A stretch of 51,205 bases of DNA from an uncultured Lachnospiraceae bacterium (GCA_910578795.1 CAJTSD010000024.1:1-51205); one strand, 5' to 3'. Shown: positions 41,498 to 50,487, numbered from the stretch's first letter. Notes: generated by a model not told the origin, from the letters alone. Numbers and translations: made by a program.

Positions 41498-42184
41498 ATG
41501 AAACACATTCTACTAATCGAAGACGACCTAAGCCTAATCAGCGGATTATCCTTCGCAATCCAAAAACAAGGCTACGAAATAACCGTCGCCCGCACCGCTG
41601 CAGAAGCCGACACTATATGGACAGACAACCGCTTCGACATGGTAATCCTGGACGTATCTCTCCCCGACGGTTCCGGCTTTGACATCTGCACCAAAATACG
41701 CCAAACCTCAAACGTTCCGATCATTTTCCTGACTGCCGCAGACGAGGAAACCAACATCATTATGGGACTCGACATCGGCGGCGATGACTACATCACAAAA
41801 CCCTTCAAGCTTGCCGTCCTAATGTCGCGCATCAACGCCCTCCTGCGCCGCAGCAGCAACTTTTCCGAAAAAGACACACAGCTTATCTCCGGCGGGATAC
41901 GGGTAGATCGCTTAAAAGGAAAAGTATACAAAAACGACACAGAGCTAGACCTGACCGCAGGTGAATATAAGCTCTTATGCTTTTTTATGGAAAATCCCGA
42001 CATCGTGCTGTCCCCTGGGCAGATTTTAGGCAGACTATGGGATAGCAGCGGTAATTTTGTGGACAACAACACACTCACTGTATATATCCGCAGACTGCGC
42101 ACCAAAATAGAGGACGAACTAAGCGCCCCTAAACGGATTATCACCGTGCGCCGCATGGGCTACAAATGGAATAGTACAGGTTAA
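41498..42184 (+). CDS. OmpR-family response regulator
   Basis: 228 residues: receiver domain (about 1-118) with the acidic pocket IEDD, phosphoacceptor in MVILDVSLPDGSG (Asp ~52), Thr in IIFLTAADE and Lys in DDYITKPF; then a winged-helix DNA-binding domain (about 130-226, LDLTAGEYKLLCFFMENPD and VYIRRLRTKIEDE, MGYKW). It is the partner of the histidine kinase 31 nt downstream. The short two-helix kinase resembles those that sense cell-envelope antibiotics, but no ABC exporter follows, so the signal is unknown. Confidence 0.94.
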   Translation: MKHILLIEDDLSLISGLSFAIQKQGYEITVARTAAEADTIWTDNRFDMVILDVSLPDGSGFDICTKIRQTSNVPIIFLTAADEETNIIMGLDIGGDDYITKPFKLAVLMSRINALLRRSSNFSEKDTQLISGGIRVDRLKGKVYKNDTELDLTAGEYKLLCFFMENPDIVLSPGQILGRLWDSSGNFVDNNTLTVYIRRLRTKIEDELSAPKRIITVRRMGYKWNSTG

Positions 42185-42215
42185 TAATGTTAAAAATGAA
42201 GGAAAAAGAATCGAA

Positions 42216-43253
42216 ATGAAAATACTGACAAACAAAAACATAAAGTTTCTTTTTGAAACAATCCTGCTATGCGTACTGATGTTCTTATTCGTATCCATAG
42301 CCACTCTGTACATCATAAAAGAACATGCCGCAGTCAGCATTCTGATAACCGCCCTTATCATGGCAGCCGCAATTCTCGCAGCGTGCTGTCAATATTTCAT
42401 AAAACAGGACAAACTGCTCGAAGCTGCCACCGCACAAATCACAGATTACATTTCAGGAAACCGAAACGCCCGCATTGCCTGTAACGAGGAAGGCGAGCTA
42501 TACCGACTGTTCCACGAAATCAACTCCCTTGCCGCCATACTGGGTGCGCACGCAGAAAACGAAGCAAAATCAAAGGCATTTTTGAAAAACACCATCTCCG
42601 ACATCTCCCATCAGCTAAAAACTCCCCTCGCCGCGCTAGGCATCTACAACGGCATTATACAGGAAGAAGCCGAAACCCTCCCGACAATCCGCGACTTCAC
42701 CATGCGCTGCGAACAGGAGCTGGACAGAATAGAAACGCTTGTGCAAAGCCTCTTAAAAATCGCCAAATTTGACGCAGGCGCCATCATCATGAACAAACAG
42801 CAGGAAAACGTATCTGAACTCATGGAAACCGTGCTGATGCATTTTTCATTCCGCGCCGCACAGGAGAACAAAGAAATCCTTTTATCAGGTGACGAAAACA
42901 CAACACTCCTATGCGACCGAAGCTGGCTCATAGAAGCCCTTGACAACCTTGTAAAAAACGCCCTAGATCACACCAAAGCAGGCGACAGCGTCCATCTCCA
43001 ATGGAACCGCCTCCCGTCTGTCCTCCAAATCACCGTCAAGGACAACGGCAGCGGCATTCACCCTGAGGACCAATATCACATTTTCAAACGCTTCTATCGC
43101 AGCCGCTTCTCTAAAGACACACAAGGTATCGGGCTCGGACTCCCGCTTGCCAAAGCCATCATCGAAGCCCATAACGGCACCATCGAAGCCGACAGCGACT
43201 TGGGTGTTGGGACCATGTTTGTGATAAACATCCTGATAACAGAACAGACCTAA
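42216..43253 (+). CDS. Sensor histidine kinase
   Basis: 345 residues. Two membrane helices (about 12-31 and 36-57) with almost no extracellular loop, so sensing is likely within the membrane or through a partner. The dimerisation/phosphoacceptor domain has ISDISHQLKTPLAAL (His ~132). The ATPase domain carries the N box DNLVKNALDHTK, the G1 box VKDNGSGI, the F box HIFKRFYRS and the G2 box GIGLGLPLAKAI. Cotranscribed with the response regulator. The architecture fits intramembrane-sensing kinases of Firmicutes, though the usual BceAB-type transporter is not adjacent. Confidence 0.92.
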   Translation: MKILTNKNIKFLFETILLCVLMFLFVSIATLYIIKEHAAVSILITALIMAAAILAACCQYFIKQDKLLEAATAQITDYISGNRNARIACNEEGELYRLFHEINSLAAILGAHAENEAKSKAFLKNTISDISHQLKTPLAALGIYNGIIQEEAETLPTIRDFTMRCEQELDRIETLVQSLLKIAKFDAGAIIMNKQQENVSELMETVLMHFSFRAAQENKEILLSGDENTTLLCDRSWLIEALDNLVKNALDHTKAGDSVHLQWNRLPSVLQITVKDNGSGIHPEDQYHIFKRFYRSRFSKDTQGIGLGLPLAKAIIEAHNGTIEADSDLGVGTMFVINILITEQT

Positions 43254-43293
43254 TAAGTCAGAAGATTTATCAATTCAATGCACGCCGCCGGCG

Positions 43294-43530
43294 TCAGAAC
43301 CGGCAGCGCGGCATTTTGGTAATCCGTTCCTCCCTATATTCTTCCAGTGTTTTTCCACTGTCAGGTATGACACCGACAATGTTTTCGAAAATATCATCTA
43401 AACTTTCTGAAGGAATAGATTGTTCCATCTTTTGCTGTGCACTTAGAAATTGCACAAAATGATAAATTGTTTCTATTTGATTTTTCGGTAAATCATTTAA
43501 TAAATCAATTGTCTTTTCTAAAGTAGACAT
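43294..43530 (-). CDS. Orphan antitoxin-like small protein
   Basis: 78 residues: an N-terminal helix pair (MSTLEKTIDLLNDLPKNQIE, then YHFVQFLSAQQ) of the DUF2281-like antitoxin type, a linker, and a C-terminal TLEEYREERITKM that is common near the end of such antitoxins. No toxin gene lies on either side: the histidine kinase ends 40 nt beyond its stop and dnaX lies divergently upstream. ATG 43530 follows AGAAGGATT; earlier in-frame codons to 43560 are unsupported. The family call is tentative. It may be a solitary antitoxin left after loss of the toxin, or a small regulator. Confidence 0.6.
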   Translation of the reverse strand: MSTLEKTIDLLNDLPKNQIETIYHFVQFLSAQQKMEQSIPSESLDDIFENIVGVIPDSGKTLEEYREERITKMPRCRF

Positions 43531-43728
43531 AATCCTTCTCTTAAAATTCGTAATGAGCATTCATATTTTCCTATAGTATATCACGCTTCATAAAAATAAA
43601 CTATTGCCAATAACACCGAAGAATAAAATTTTTTGAGAAAAAAACATATCATTCTCTGCCTTACTTATATAGGTCAATTTATGCATACCATTGTCTGATA
43701 AAAAAGAGTTTCTATTTATTTGTGAAAC

Positions 43729-43737
43729 TGTTATAAT
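43729..43737 (+). promoter_or_regulatory. Extended -10 promoter of the dnaX operon
   Basis: TG-T-TATAAT (43729-43737) with only a weak -35 region, about 44 bp upstream of dnaX. The rest of the 250-bp gap 43531-43780 is AT-rich with nothing else recognised. Confidence 0.5.
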
Positions 43738-43780
43738 AAGGACAGTTAAAATAATTCCATGCAGACTGGAGGCTCCCAAA

Positions 43781-45376
43781 ATGTCATACACCGCACTATA
43801 CCGCAAATTCCGCCCCGACATCTTCGAGGATGTCAAAGGGCAGGATCATATCGTAACCACTCTGCGCAACCAAATCAAAGCAGACAGAATCGGACATGCG
43901 TATCTATTCACCGGCACAAGAGGCACCGGCAAAACCACCATCGCAAAACTTTTTGCCAAGTCCGTAAACTGCGAGAATCCCGTTGACGGAAGCCCCTGCG
44001 GAACCTGCAGAAGCTGTCAGACCATCGCGTCAGGCGCAAGCGTCAACGTCATCGAAATCGATGCCGCCTCCAACAACGGCGTTGACAACATTCGTGAAAT
44101 TATTGACGAAGTATCCTACTCCCCCGTGGAAGGAAAATACAAAGTCTACATCATAGACGAGGTGCACATGCTCTCAATCGGCGCATTCAACGCCCTGCTA
44201 AAAACCTTAGAAGAGCCGCCCTCCTATGTGATTTTCATATTGGCAACAACCGAAGTGCATAAAATCCCCGTGACCATTCTCTCACGTTGCCAACGCTATG
44301 ACTTCAAACGCATCACCATCGAAACCATAGCCGCAAGACTGCGCGAGCTTATGGAAAAAGAACAGGTCAATGTAGAAGAAAAAGCCCTCCGCTACATTGC
44401 CAAAACCGCCGACGGCTCCATGCGCGACGCCCTCAGCCTGCTCGACCAGTGCATTGCCTTCCACTTCGGCGAAGAACTGACCTACGACAAAGTGCTCGAC
44501 GTGTTAGGCGCAGTAGACACTGAGGTATTCGCACAGCTTTTGGACTTTATTCGTGCACATGATGTCACCGGCTGCATCTCCCTTTTGGAGAACGTCGTTA
44601 TGCAGGGGCGCGAGCTTACCCAGTTTGTCACCGACGTCACATGGTATTTGCGCAACCTTTTGCTCGTAAAAACGTCAGATACCGAAATCGAAGACGTTGT
44701 AGACGTATCCAGCGATAATCTCGTGCGTTTAAAAGAAGAAGCAGACGCGATGGACGCAGAAGAAATCATGCGCCAAATCCGCATCTTTTCCGAGCTTTCC
44801 GGTCAGATTAAATATGCCACGCAAAAACGCATCTTAATTGAAATGACCCTGATTAAACTGTGCAAGCCTGCAATGGAAACAACAAACGACGCCGTTGTAG
44901 CGCGTGTCAAAGATTTGGAAGAAAAAATAGAAAAAGGGATTGTGCAGACAGCCCCACTTGCGATACAATCAACACAGACGGCACAGCCCCAAGGACAGCC
45001 CGCGCCGCAAAAGCCCGCATTGCCCAAGGCAATTCCGGAGGACATAGACCGGATTGTGAAAAACTGGCATGCAATCGTAGCGCAGGCACAGCAGCCGTTA
45101 AAAACACACCTCAAAAAAGCACGCTTAAGCTTAGGCGGCGATAACCGGCTGATGATTGTAATCGGCGACGGCGTCGCTTACGACTACCTGAATAATGCCG
45201 AAAACCAAAAGCACTTGGAAAACATGATTGCAAACGTGATTCAGAAAGAGGTTTCGGTTCAGATTCAAAGCATGGAACAGGGAAGCCGTTTTGAGGACAG
45301 CTATGTTGATTTGGAACAAATTATCAACAGGGAAATCAACATGGACATTGAAATTGAAGACGAGGACGAACCATAA
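43781..45376 (+). CDS. dnaX: DNA polymerase III subunit gamma/tau
   Basis: 531-residue clamp-loader ATPase. The N-terminal AAA+ module has Walker A FTGTRGTGKTTIAK (~44-57), the four-cysteine zinc site in CENPVDGSPCGTCRSC, Walker B KVYIIDEVHML and sensor residues, followed by the clamp-loader lid and collar (to about 360) and a variable C-terminal region (PQGQPAPQKPALPK linker, then a domain similar to the tau tail). It loads the sliding clamp during replication. I start at ATG 43781 after TGGAGG (MSYTALYRKFRPD); the frame to 43691 crosses the promoter. First gene of dnaX-ybaB-recR. Confidence 0.95.
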   Translation: MSYTALYRKFRPDIFEDVKGQDHIVTTLRNQIKADRIGHAYLFTGTRGTGKTTIAKLFAKSVNCENPVDGSPCGTCRSCQTIASGASVNVIEIDAASNNGVDNIREIIDEVSYSPVEGKYKVYIIDEVHMLSIGAFNALLKTLEEPPSYVIFILATTEVHKIPVTILSRCQRYDFKRITIETIAARLRELMEKEQVNVEEKALRYIAKTADGSMRDALSLLDQCIAFHFGEELTYDKVLDVLGAVDTEVFAQLLDFIRAHDVTGCISLLENVVMQGRELTQFVTDVTWYLRNLLLVKTSDTEIEDVVDVSSDNLVRLKEEADAMDAEEIMRQIRIFSELSGQIKYATQKRILIEMTLIKLCKPAMETTNDAVVARVKDLEEKIEKGIVQTAPLAIQSTQTAQPQGQPAPQKPALPKAIPEDIDRIVKNWHAIVAQAQQPLKTHLKKARLSLGGDNRLMIVIGDGVAYDYLNNAENQKHLENMIANVIQKEVSVQIQSMEQGSRFEDSYVDLEQIINREINMDIEIEDEDEP

Positions 45377-45396
45377 GAAAGGAGATTGTTAAAAAT

Positions 45397-45744
45397 ATGG
45401 CAAAAAGAGGAGGATTTCCGGGAGGCATGGGAATGCCCGGAAACATGAATAATCTGATGAAGCAGGCACAGCGCATGCAGCGTCAGATGGAGGAAGGACA
45501 AAAAGAACTCGAAACAAAAGAATTTAGTGCAAAATCAGGCGGAGGCGCCGTAGAAGTTGTTGTTTCCGGCAAAAAAGAAGTACTCAAAGTAACCCTCTCC
45601 GAGGAAGCAGTGGACCCTGAAGACATTGAAACCTTACAGGATATGATTGTTGCCGCAACAAACGAAGCGCTTCGTCAGGCAGACGAGGCAAACAATGAAC
45701 TGATGGGCAAAATGGCAGGCGGTCTCGGAGGACTGCCCTTCTAA
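45397..45744 (+). CDS. ybaB: YbaB/EbfC nucleoid-associated protein
   Basis: 115 residues: a Gly/Met-rich start (GGFPGGMGMPGNMNNLMKQA), a long N-terminal helix, a central three-stranded sheet (SGGGAVEVVVSGKKEVLKVT) and a C-terminal helix (AATNEALRQADEANNELM) ending in the Gly-rich GGLGGLPF. Forms tweezer-like dimers that bind DNA without strong specificity; the link with recR suggests a role near recombinational repair. It stands between dnaX and recR, sharing one base with recR (TAATG). Confidence 0.95.
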   Translation: MAKRGGFPGGMGMPGNMNNLMKQAQRMQRQMEEGQKELETKEFSAKSGGGAVEVVVSGKKEVLKVTLSEEAVDPEDIETLQDMIVAATNEALRQADEANNELMGKMAGGLGGLPF

Positions 45745-46340
45745 TGGAACTCTATAGCAAATATATTAACAAACTGATTGAGCAGTTTTCCAAGCTTCCC
45801 GGCGTGGGAAGCAAATCTGCCCAACGACTGGCATTACATATCATTAATATGCCCGAACAGCATGTGGAACGCTTTGCACAGGTTATGCTCGACGCAAAGA
45901 AAAATATTCATTACTGTAATACCTGTTATACGCTCACGGATTCTGAAATCTGCCCGATTTGCGCCAATCAGGGGCGCGACCATGCCACAATCATGGTCGT
46001 TGAAAACATACGCGATTTGGCGGCATACGAACGGACCGGCAAATTCGACGGCGTGTATCATGTGCTGCATGGTGCCATTTCCCCCATGCTTGGCGTTGGA
46101 CCAAACGACATTAAACTCAAGGAACTGATCAAACGATTGGAAGGCGACGTAAAAGAAGTCATCATCGCCACAAACTCCAGCCTGGAAGGAGAAACCACCG
46201 CGATGTACATTTCAAAGCTGATAAAACCAACCGGCATCAAGGTCACCCGCATTGCAAGCGGCGTTCCCGTCGGAGGCGACTTGGAGTGTATCGATGAAAT
46301 GACGCTTTTGCGCGCACTTGAAGGAAGAACGGAACTCTGA
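45744..46340 (+). CDS. recR: Recombination mediator RecR
   Basis: 198 residues with the RecR order: N-terminal helix-hairpin-helix (KLPGVGSKSAQRLALHI, ~14-30), zinc finger CNTCYTLTDSEICPIC (~57-72), and a Toprim domain with MVVENIRDLAAYERTG and TNSSLEGETTAMYI, then the conserved end ASGVPVGGDLECIDEMTL. With RecF/RecO it loads RecA onto gapped single-stranded DNA. Translationally coupled to ybaB. An 18-bp palindrome lies 5 nt after its stop. Confidence 0.97.
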   Translation: MELYSKYINKLIEQFSKLPGVGSKSAQRLALHIINMPEQHVERFAQVMLDAKKNIHYCNTCYTLTDSEICPICANQGRDHATIMVVENIRDLAAYERTGKFDGVYHVLHGAISPMLGVGPNDIKLKELIKRLEGDVKEVIIATNSSLEGETTAMYISKLIKPTGIKVTRIASGVPVGGDLECIDEMTLLRALEGRTEL

Positions 46341-46345
46341 CAAAA

Positions 46346-46363
46346 TATGACACACGTGTCATA
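46346..46363. promoter_or_regulatory. 18-bp palindrome TATGACACACGTGTCATA (copy 2), candidate galM operator
   Basis: Inverted repeat TATGACAC-AC-GTGTCATA between recR and galM, 45 bp before the galM start. It differs by one base from the perfect copy at 22650-22667. Confidence 0.55.
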
Positions 46364-46407
46364 AAATACACACCCAAAATATGTTAATAAGAAAGAAGGA
46401 TAACAAA

Positions 46408-47448
46408 ATGGCAGTAACAAGCAAAACATTCGGCAATGCGCCGGACGGCACAGAGGTAAGCCTCTACACCATCAAAAACAGCAACGGATTTACCGCGGAA
46501 GTGACCAATTTTGGCGCAATTCTCGTAAACCTGCTCGTACCGGACAAAAACGGAACAATGGCGGACGTTGTTCTCGGCTTTGACAAGGTAGCCGACTACT
46601 TTGCAAATGGCTCATTTTTCGGATCAACCATCGGACCAAGCGCAAACCGCATTGACAATGCAAGCATGGAAATCGGCGGTGTCAAGTACCAGCTCAAAGT
46701 CAACGACGGTACAAACAACCTCCACAGTGACGAAGCGCTCGGCTATCACAAGCGCGTATGGAACGCTGAGCCAAAAGATAACTGCGTGGTATTTACACTT
46801 GAAGACAACGCGACAATGGGCTTTCCCGGCAATAAAAAGGTACAGGTAACCTATACCGTAACCGACGAAAACGAGCTGAAAATCGAGTATCATGTGATAA
46901 GCGACAAGCCGACCCTGATTAACATGACAAACCATACATACTTTAATCTTTCCGGTCATGACGCAGGAAGCATTGAAAACCACAAGCTCTTTATTGATGC
47001 ATTCCACTACACACCCGTATACGAGCGCCTGATACCGACTGGCGATTTGGTTCCCGTAGAAGGCACACCGTTTGACTTTAGGATCATGAAAACAATCGGC
47101 GACGACATCGACGCGGACGACATACAGCTTACATACGGACAAGGTTACGACCACAACTACGCGATCGACAATTACGACGGCACCGTCAAAAAAGCGGCGG
47201 AAGTCCAAGACCCGGTATCCGGCAGAAAAATGGTTGTTTACACAGACCAGCCGGGCGTCCAGTTCTACGCCGGCAACTGTATACAGCCAGAAACCGGAAA
47301 AGGCGGCGCGGAATATAAAAAGAGAAGCGGTCTTTGCTTGGAAACACAGACCTTTCCCGACGCAATTAACCAGCCGCAGTTCCAAGACGTTGTATACGGT
47401 CCCGAAAGACCTTACAAAACGACAACAATCTACAAGTTCTATAACTAA
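46408..47448 (+). CDS. galM: Aldose 1-epimerase (galactose mutarotase)
   Basis: 346-residue beta-sandwich enzyme that interconverts alpha and beta anomers of aldohexoses. Visible family residues: the substrate-binding GSTIGPSANRI, LHSDEALGYHKRVWNAE, the catalytic His in NMTNHTYFNLSGH (~175), the second His/Asp in YGQGYDHNYAID, and the catalytic Glu in GLCLETQTFPDAIN (~309). Useful for galactose or glucose released by the GH36 and GH1 enzymes, though it lies 6.6 kb from the mannan operon. ATG 46408 follows AGAAGGAT. A candidate operator palindrome is upstream. Confidence 0.95.
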   Translation: MAVTSKTFGNAPDGTEVSLYTIKNSNGFTAEVTNFGAILVNLLVPDKNGTMADVVLGFDKVADYFANGSFFGSTIGPSANRIDNASMEIGGVKYQLKVNDGTNNLHSDEALGYHKRVWNAEPKDNCVVFTLEDNATMGFPGNKKVQVTYTVTDENELKIEYHVISDKPTLINMTNHTYFNLSGHDAGSIENHKLFIDAFHYTPVYERLIPTGDLVPVEGTPFDFRIMKTIGDDIDADDIQLTYGQGYDHNYAIDNYDGTVKKAAEVQDPVSGRKMVVYTDQPGVQFYAGNCIQPETGKGGAEYKKRSGLCLETQTFPDAINQPQFQDVVYGPERPYKTTTIYKFYN

Positions 47449-47465
47449 TCAGGACAGCATTTACA

Positions 47466-47499
47466 GGTCCCACAGACAATACCGATAATCTGTGGGACC
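47466..47499 (+). terminator. Terminator-like hairpin after galM
   Basis: A perfect 11-bp stem GGTCCCACAGA (47466-47476) with TCTGTGGGACC (47489-47499), followed by a broken T-rich stretch. Confidence 0.65.
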
Positions 47500-47607
47500 T
47501 TGCTGACTTGTTTTGACAAAATCCTCATGCAAAGCGTGCTATGATAGGCGGTAAAGGCAAAGGCTGCAATACAAGGTCAGGCGCTTTGGAATGGAGGATT
47601 GATAGAA

Positions 47608-48672
47608 ATGGACAAGCAGACAGCAAATATCCCGATAAATACCCGCACGGTAGGAGATGCAAAGAACATTCGCGAAGGAATCTATGTACTTTATTTGGAG
47701 GACTACGTACATACATTTGTCAAAAAGCTGATATACGAACAGGAGCCGGATACCATTGCGGGAACCTCCGTAAACTTGTATGGAAGCAGCTTTGAGCAGG
47801 CGGCGCAAACAATTATGGTCATATCGGGAGCAACGGCAGCAGAGCAGAATGATAAAAATTTTTTTTCGGCTGAAGCACCGCTGTGTACCGCACTTGTATG
47901 TTTAAATAAGGACAGGGGTATCCGCTTCGAAATCAGTATCAAAGGGACAAAAGTCATTCTTGATGATTTCTATGTTTATTATGATCAAAATGAGGAAATG
48001 CAGAATTACCTAATTGCATGGAATACCGAAAGGCATCAACAGCAGCTGCGTAAAACAACGGCAAAATCCGGAAGCCGCATTTATACGGATAATGCCGCAA
48101 GGCTTGGAAGGCTTACACAGGCATACAATCGAGAAACGGCGAGAGTGAGTTTGGTATGGGGCGCCATGAATGTGCTGAGTTTAAGCCTTGTCGTATGTGT
48201 CATTGCATACGGCATCATTTCCCTTAACAGCTACGGGAAGATGAAAAGCATGCAGGAGAGTATCGACTACTGTATGACATTTGTGTCGGAAAATATAGAA
48301 AACAATATGGAAAAAAAATCTGAAAAAACATATGAACGATATACGGAAACCGTACCGGTAATGAATCAGGAGCAAACCACAGAGGAATATACCGAAATAT
48401 CGGTAGACACACCTGCCGGGGAAATCGCGGAAGAACCAACTGGCACACTTGCCGCAGAATCTTCCTTGGAGCAGGAAACAACAGCTTTGGAGCCTGCTCC
48501 TGCGGTCAATCCGGCAGTTCCGCAATACTACGTGGTTCAGCGAGGCGACACACTAAGAAGCATCTGCATGAATACCTATGGCGACTATACAAGAATGCAA
48601 GAAATCTGTGAATTAAACGGATTGGACGATCCCGACAGTATTCTTTCCGGTCAAAAGCTTTTACTTCCATAA
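47608..48672 (+). CDS. Membrane protein with C-terminal LysM domain
   Basis: 354 residues. The N-terminal ~175 residues form a cytoplasmic domain of unknown type (VGDAKNIREGIYVLYLEDYV, VISGATAAEQNDKNFFSAEA). One membrane helix follows (about 180-202), then a ~100-residue Glu/Thr-rich extracellular linker and a single LysM domain at the end (about 306-354, YYVVQRGDTLRSICMNTYGD, LDDPDSILSGQKLLLP) that should bind peptidoglycan. It thus links the cytoplasm with the wall. ATG 47608 follows GGAGG at 10 nt. A TGC-TATGAT extended -10 lies upstream. Function unknown; neighbours are also envelope proteins. Confidence 0.85.
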   Translation: MDKQTANIPINTRTVGDAKNIREGIYVLYLEDYVHTFVKKLIYEQEPDTIAGTSVNLYGSSFEQAAQTIMVISGATAAEQNDKNFFSAEAPLCTALVCLNKDRGIRFEISIKGTKVILDDFYVYYDQNEEMQNYLIAWNTERHQQQLRKTTAKSGSRIYTDNAARLGRLTQAYNRETARVSLVWGAMNVLSLSLVVCVIAYGIISLNSYGKMKSMQESIDYCMTFVSENIENNMEKKSEKTYERYTETVPVMNQEQTTEEYTEISVDTPAGEIAEEPTGTLAAESSLEQETTALEPAPAVNPAVPQYYVVQRGDTLRSICMNTYGDYTRMQEICELNGLDDPDSILSGQKLLLP

Positions 48673-48688
48673 AAAATAATGCTATACT
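48660..48688 (+). promoter_or_regulatory. Promoter of the DUF5711 gene
   Basis: TTTACT (48660-48665), a 17-bp spacer and TATACT (48683-48688) with upstream TGC (extended -10). It overlaps the end of the LysM gene. Confidence 0.6.
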
Positions 48689-48730
48689 GTAAAGGTAACA
48701 CACAATGATCGAAATGGAGCACGAAAATTT

Positions 48731-49972
48731 ATGGCAGAGATAAAAGATTTTAACAGAAATCGTTTCCTGTTAAAAGGCGAAGGCAACAGAGAACAAAAAG
48801 ATCTTACGGATAAAGAACAAAAATCAATGGACCATATGCTTGCAAGGCACCGTCATGTAAAAGTATACACGGCGCTTATCATTGTATCGCTTTTGGCGGC
48901 ATTGGTTCTTGTGCTTTATATCAGTTGGAAAAGCAAGGTATATGTTGACTACGAGATTGTACAACAGACAGAATGGACAAAGTCGGCAGATTCAAGATGT
49001 ATGAATTTGGCAGGCACTCTTTTCACTTATAGTAATGATGGCATGAGCTGCACTAACACAAAAGGGAAAGTTATTTGGAATCAGACTTATGAAATGCAGG
49101 ATCCCATAATACGCTCCTGCAAAAAGACTGTAGCAGTCGGCGATTATAATGGCAGAAATTTATATGTTTCCAACACACAAGGGATTTTGGGGACGATAGA
49201 AACAACCATGCCGATAAGAGATTTTTGCGTTTCCGAGAATGGTATTGTAGCAGTAGTTCTTGACGATTCAACGGTTACGGAAATCGATCTCTATAGCAGT
49301 ACAGGAGAACCGGGAAAGCCGCTTGCATCTTTTAAAACGACCATGAGCCAATCGGGCTATCCGATTGCAATTGACATCTCTGATGACGGTACACAGGTAG
49401 CTGTTTCATATATTAAAGCCGACAATGGCAAAGTATCATCAAGCATCGGTTTTTACAATTTTTCCGCAGTCGGACAAAATTACACTGACAATTTAGTCAG
49501 CGGATACGGTTATGCGGATGCCGTTGTGCCGATGGTTCATTTTATGGAAAATGACACTGTTTTTGCGGTGGCGGATAACCGTATCATGTTTTTTAAAGGC
49601 AGACAAAAGCCAGAAAGCATATTAGACACATTGGTTTCTGATGAAATACAGAGTGTATTCTATGATGAAAATCATGTAGGGCTGGTATTTTTTAATCCCA
49701 CGGGAGAAACAACATATCGCCTGGAGGTGTATGATACAAATGCAAAAAAAACAAATGAGATCGCATTTAGCACAGAATATACGGATATCCTGTTTGACTC
49801 AGCAGCCATCATTATACGCAACGATAATGAATGTGTTATTTATGATTGGGATAGCAGACTCAAGTTTGAAGGAAACTTTATGGATAGGATGCTCTGTCTT
49901 CTCCCGATGGGGAATATTTCGCGTTACACAATTGTCACGGAGAGTGCGATCCAACTAATTGAATTGCAGTAG
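48731..49972 (+). CDS. DUF5711 family membrane-anchored beta-propeller-like protein
   Basis: 413 residues: a ~45-residue basic cytoplasmic start, one membrane helix (about 45-66, TALIIVSLLAALVLVLYI), then a ~345-residue extracellular part made of repeating four-strand units (for example SADSRCMNLAGTLFTYSNDG, TVAVGDYNGRNLYVSN, GYPIAIDISDDGTQVAVSYI, SRYTIVTESAIQLIEL), which looks like a beta-propeller. This matches DUF5711 proteins of Lachnospiraceae. Function unknown. It lies between the LysM protein and CvpA, a set of three envelope genes. Confidence 0.85.
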   Translation: MAEIKDFNRNRFLLKGEGNREQKDLTDKEQKSMDHMLARHRHVKVYTALIIVSLLAALVLVLYISWKSKVYVDYEIVQQTEWTKSADSRCMNLAGTLFTYSNDGMSCTNTKGKVIWNQTYEMQDPIIRSCKKTVAVGDYNGRNLYVSNTQGILGTIETTMPIRDFCVSENGIVAVVLDDSTVTEIDLYSSTGEPGKPLASFKTTMSQSGYPIAIDISDDGTQVAVSYIKADNGKVSSSIGFYNFSAVGQNYTDNLVSGYGYADAVVPMVHFMENDTVFAVADNRIMFFKGRQKPESILDTLVSDEIQSVFYDENHVGLVFFNPTGETTYRLEVYDTNAKKTNEIAFSTEYTDILFDSAAIIIRNDNECVIYDWDSRLKFEGNFMDRMLCLLPMGNISRYTIVTESAIQLIELQ

Positions 49973-50004
49973 GGGGACGAAAATTAAAAAGGGGGGTTAA
50001 GGAG

Positions 50005-50487
50005 TTGAGTATCAATATATTATTTATTATAGTAGTAGGTTCACTGGCAACGGGAGCAGTATGGGGATGGAAACGGGGGTTTCTTGAGGGGGTTATAAGA
50101 ATAATTTCCTGTATATTGGGAATATTTGTATTGGTAGTAGCAGCAAAAGGAGTTGGCAGCTTTATACAGGGAAGCATTGTGAGTGTTATGGTAGCAATTC
50201 TTCTGTTGATGGCAATAAGGCTGATACACAAGCTGATAAAATTTCTGTTCGATACGTTCAAGCTTGTCCGGGCCATTCCGATCGGAAAGTTAGCGGACAA
50301 ACTTGTTGGCGCTGCCCTCGGCACAGTTGAAGCAGTATTCGTAATATGGCTTGCTTATCTGTTGATAGGAAGCTTTGACTTATTTGGATTGCGCGAATGG
50401 GTCCTTAAACAAACCACCCAAAGTAAGCTTCTGACAATGATATATTCTTCGAACTATTTGGTGGCTCTTTTAAAGCAAATATTATAG
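50005..50487 (+). CDS. CvpA family membrane protein
   Basis: 160 residues with four hydrophobic helices and the CvpA-type start GAVWGWKRGFLEGVIRIISC (Gly-rich turn after helix 1). CvpA was named for colicin V production; in other bacteria it affects envelope integrity and bile or antibiotic tolerance. The start is TTG 50005; AAGGAG touches the start codon, so the GGGGGG at 49991-49996 probably serves as the ribosome site. No ATG alternative fits. It follows DUF5711 by 32 nt and may be cotranscribed. Confidence 0.85.
   Translation: MSINILFIIVVGSLATGAVWGWKRGFLEGVIRIISCILGIFVLVVAAKGVGSFIQGSIVSVMVAILLLMAIRLIHKLIKFLFDTFKLVRAIPIGKLADKLVGAALGTVEAVFVIWLAYLLIGSFDLFGLREWVLKQTTQSKLLTMIYSSNYLVALLKQIL

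Noticed and set aside
43531..43780. Signal recognition particle RNA upstream of dnaX
   Set aside because: SRP RNA often lies near dnaX in Firmicutes, but the gap lacks its conserved GGTGCT/GGAA-type helix; only a promoter is visible.
46624..47385. 253-codon open frame on the minus strand
   Set aside because: Lies wholly antisense to galM, has no recognisable domain and no ribosome site; a codon-composition shadow.
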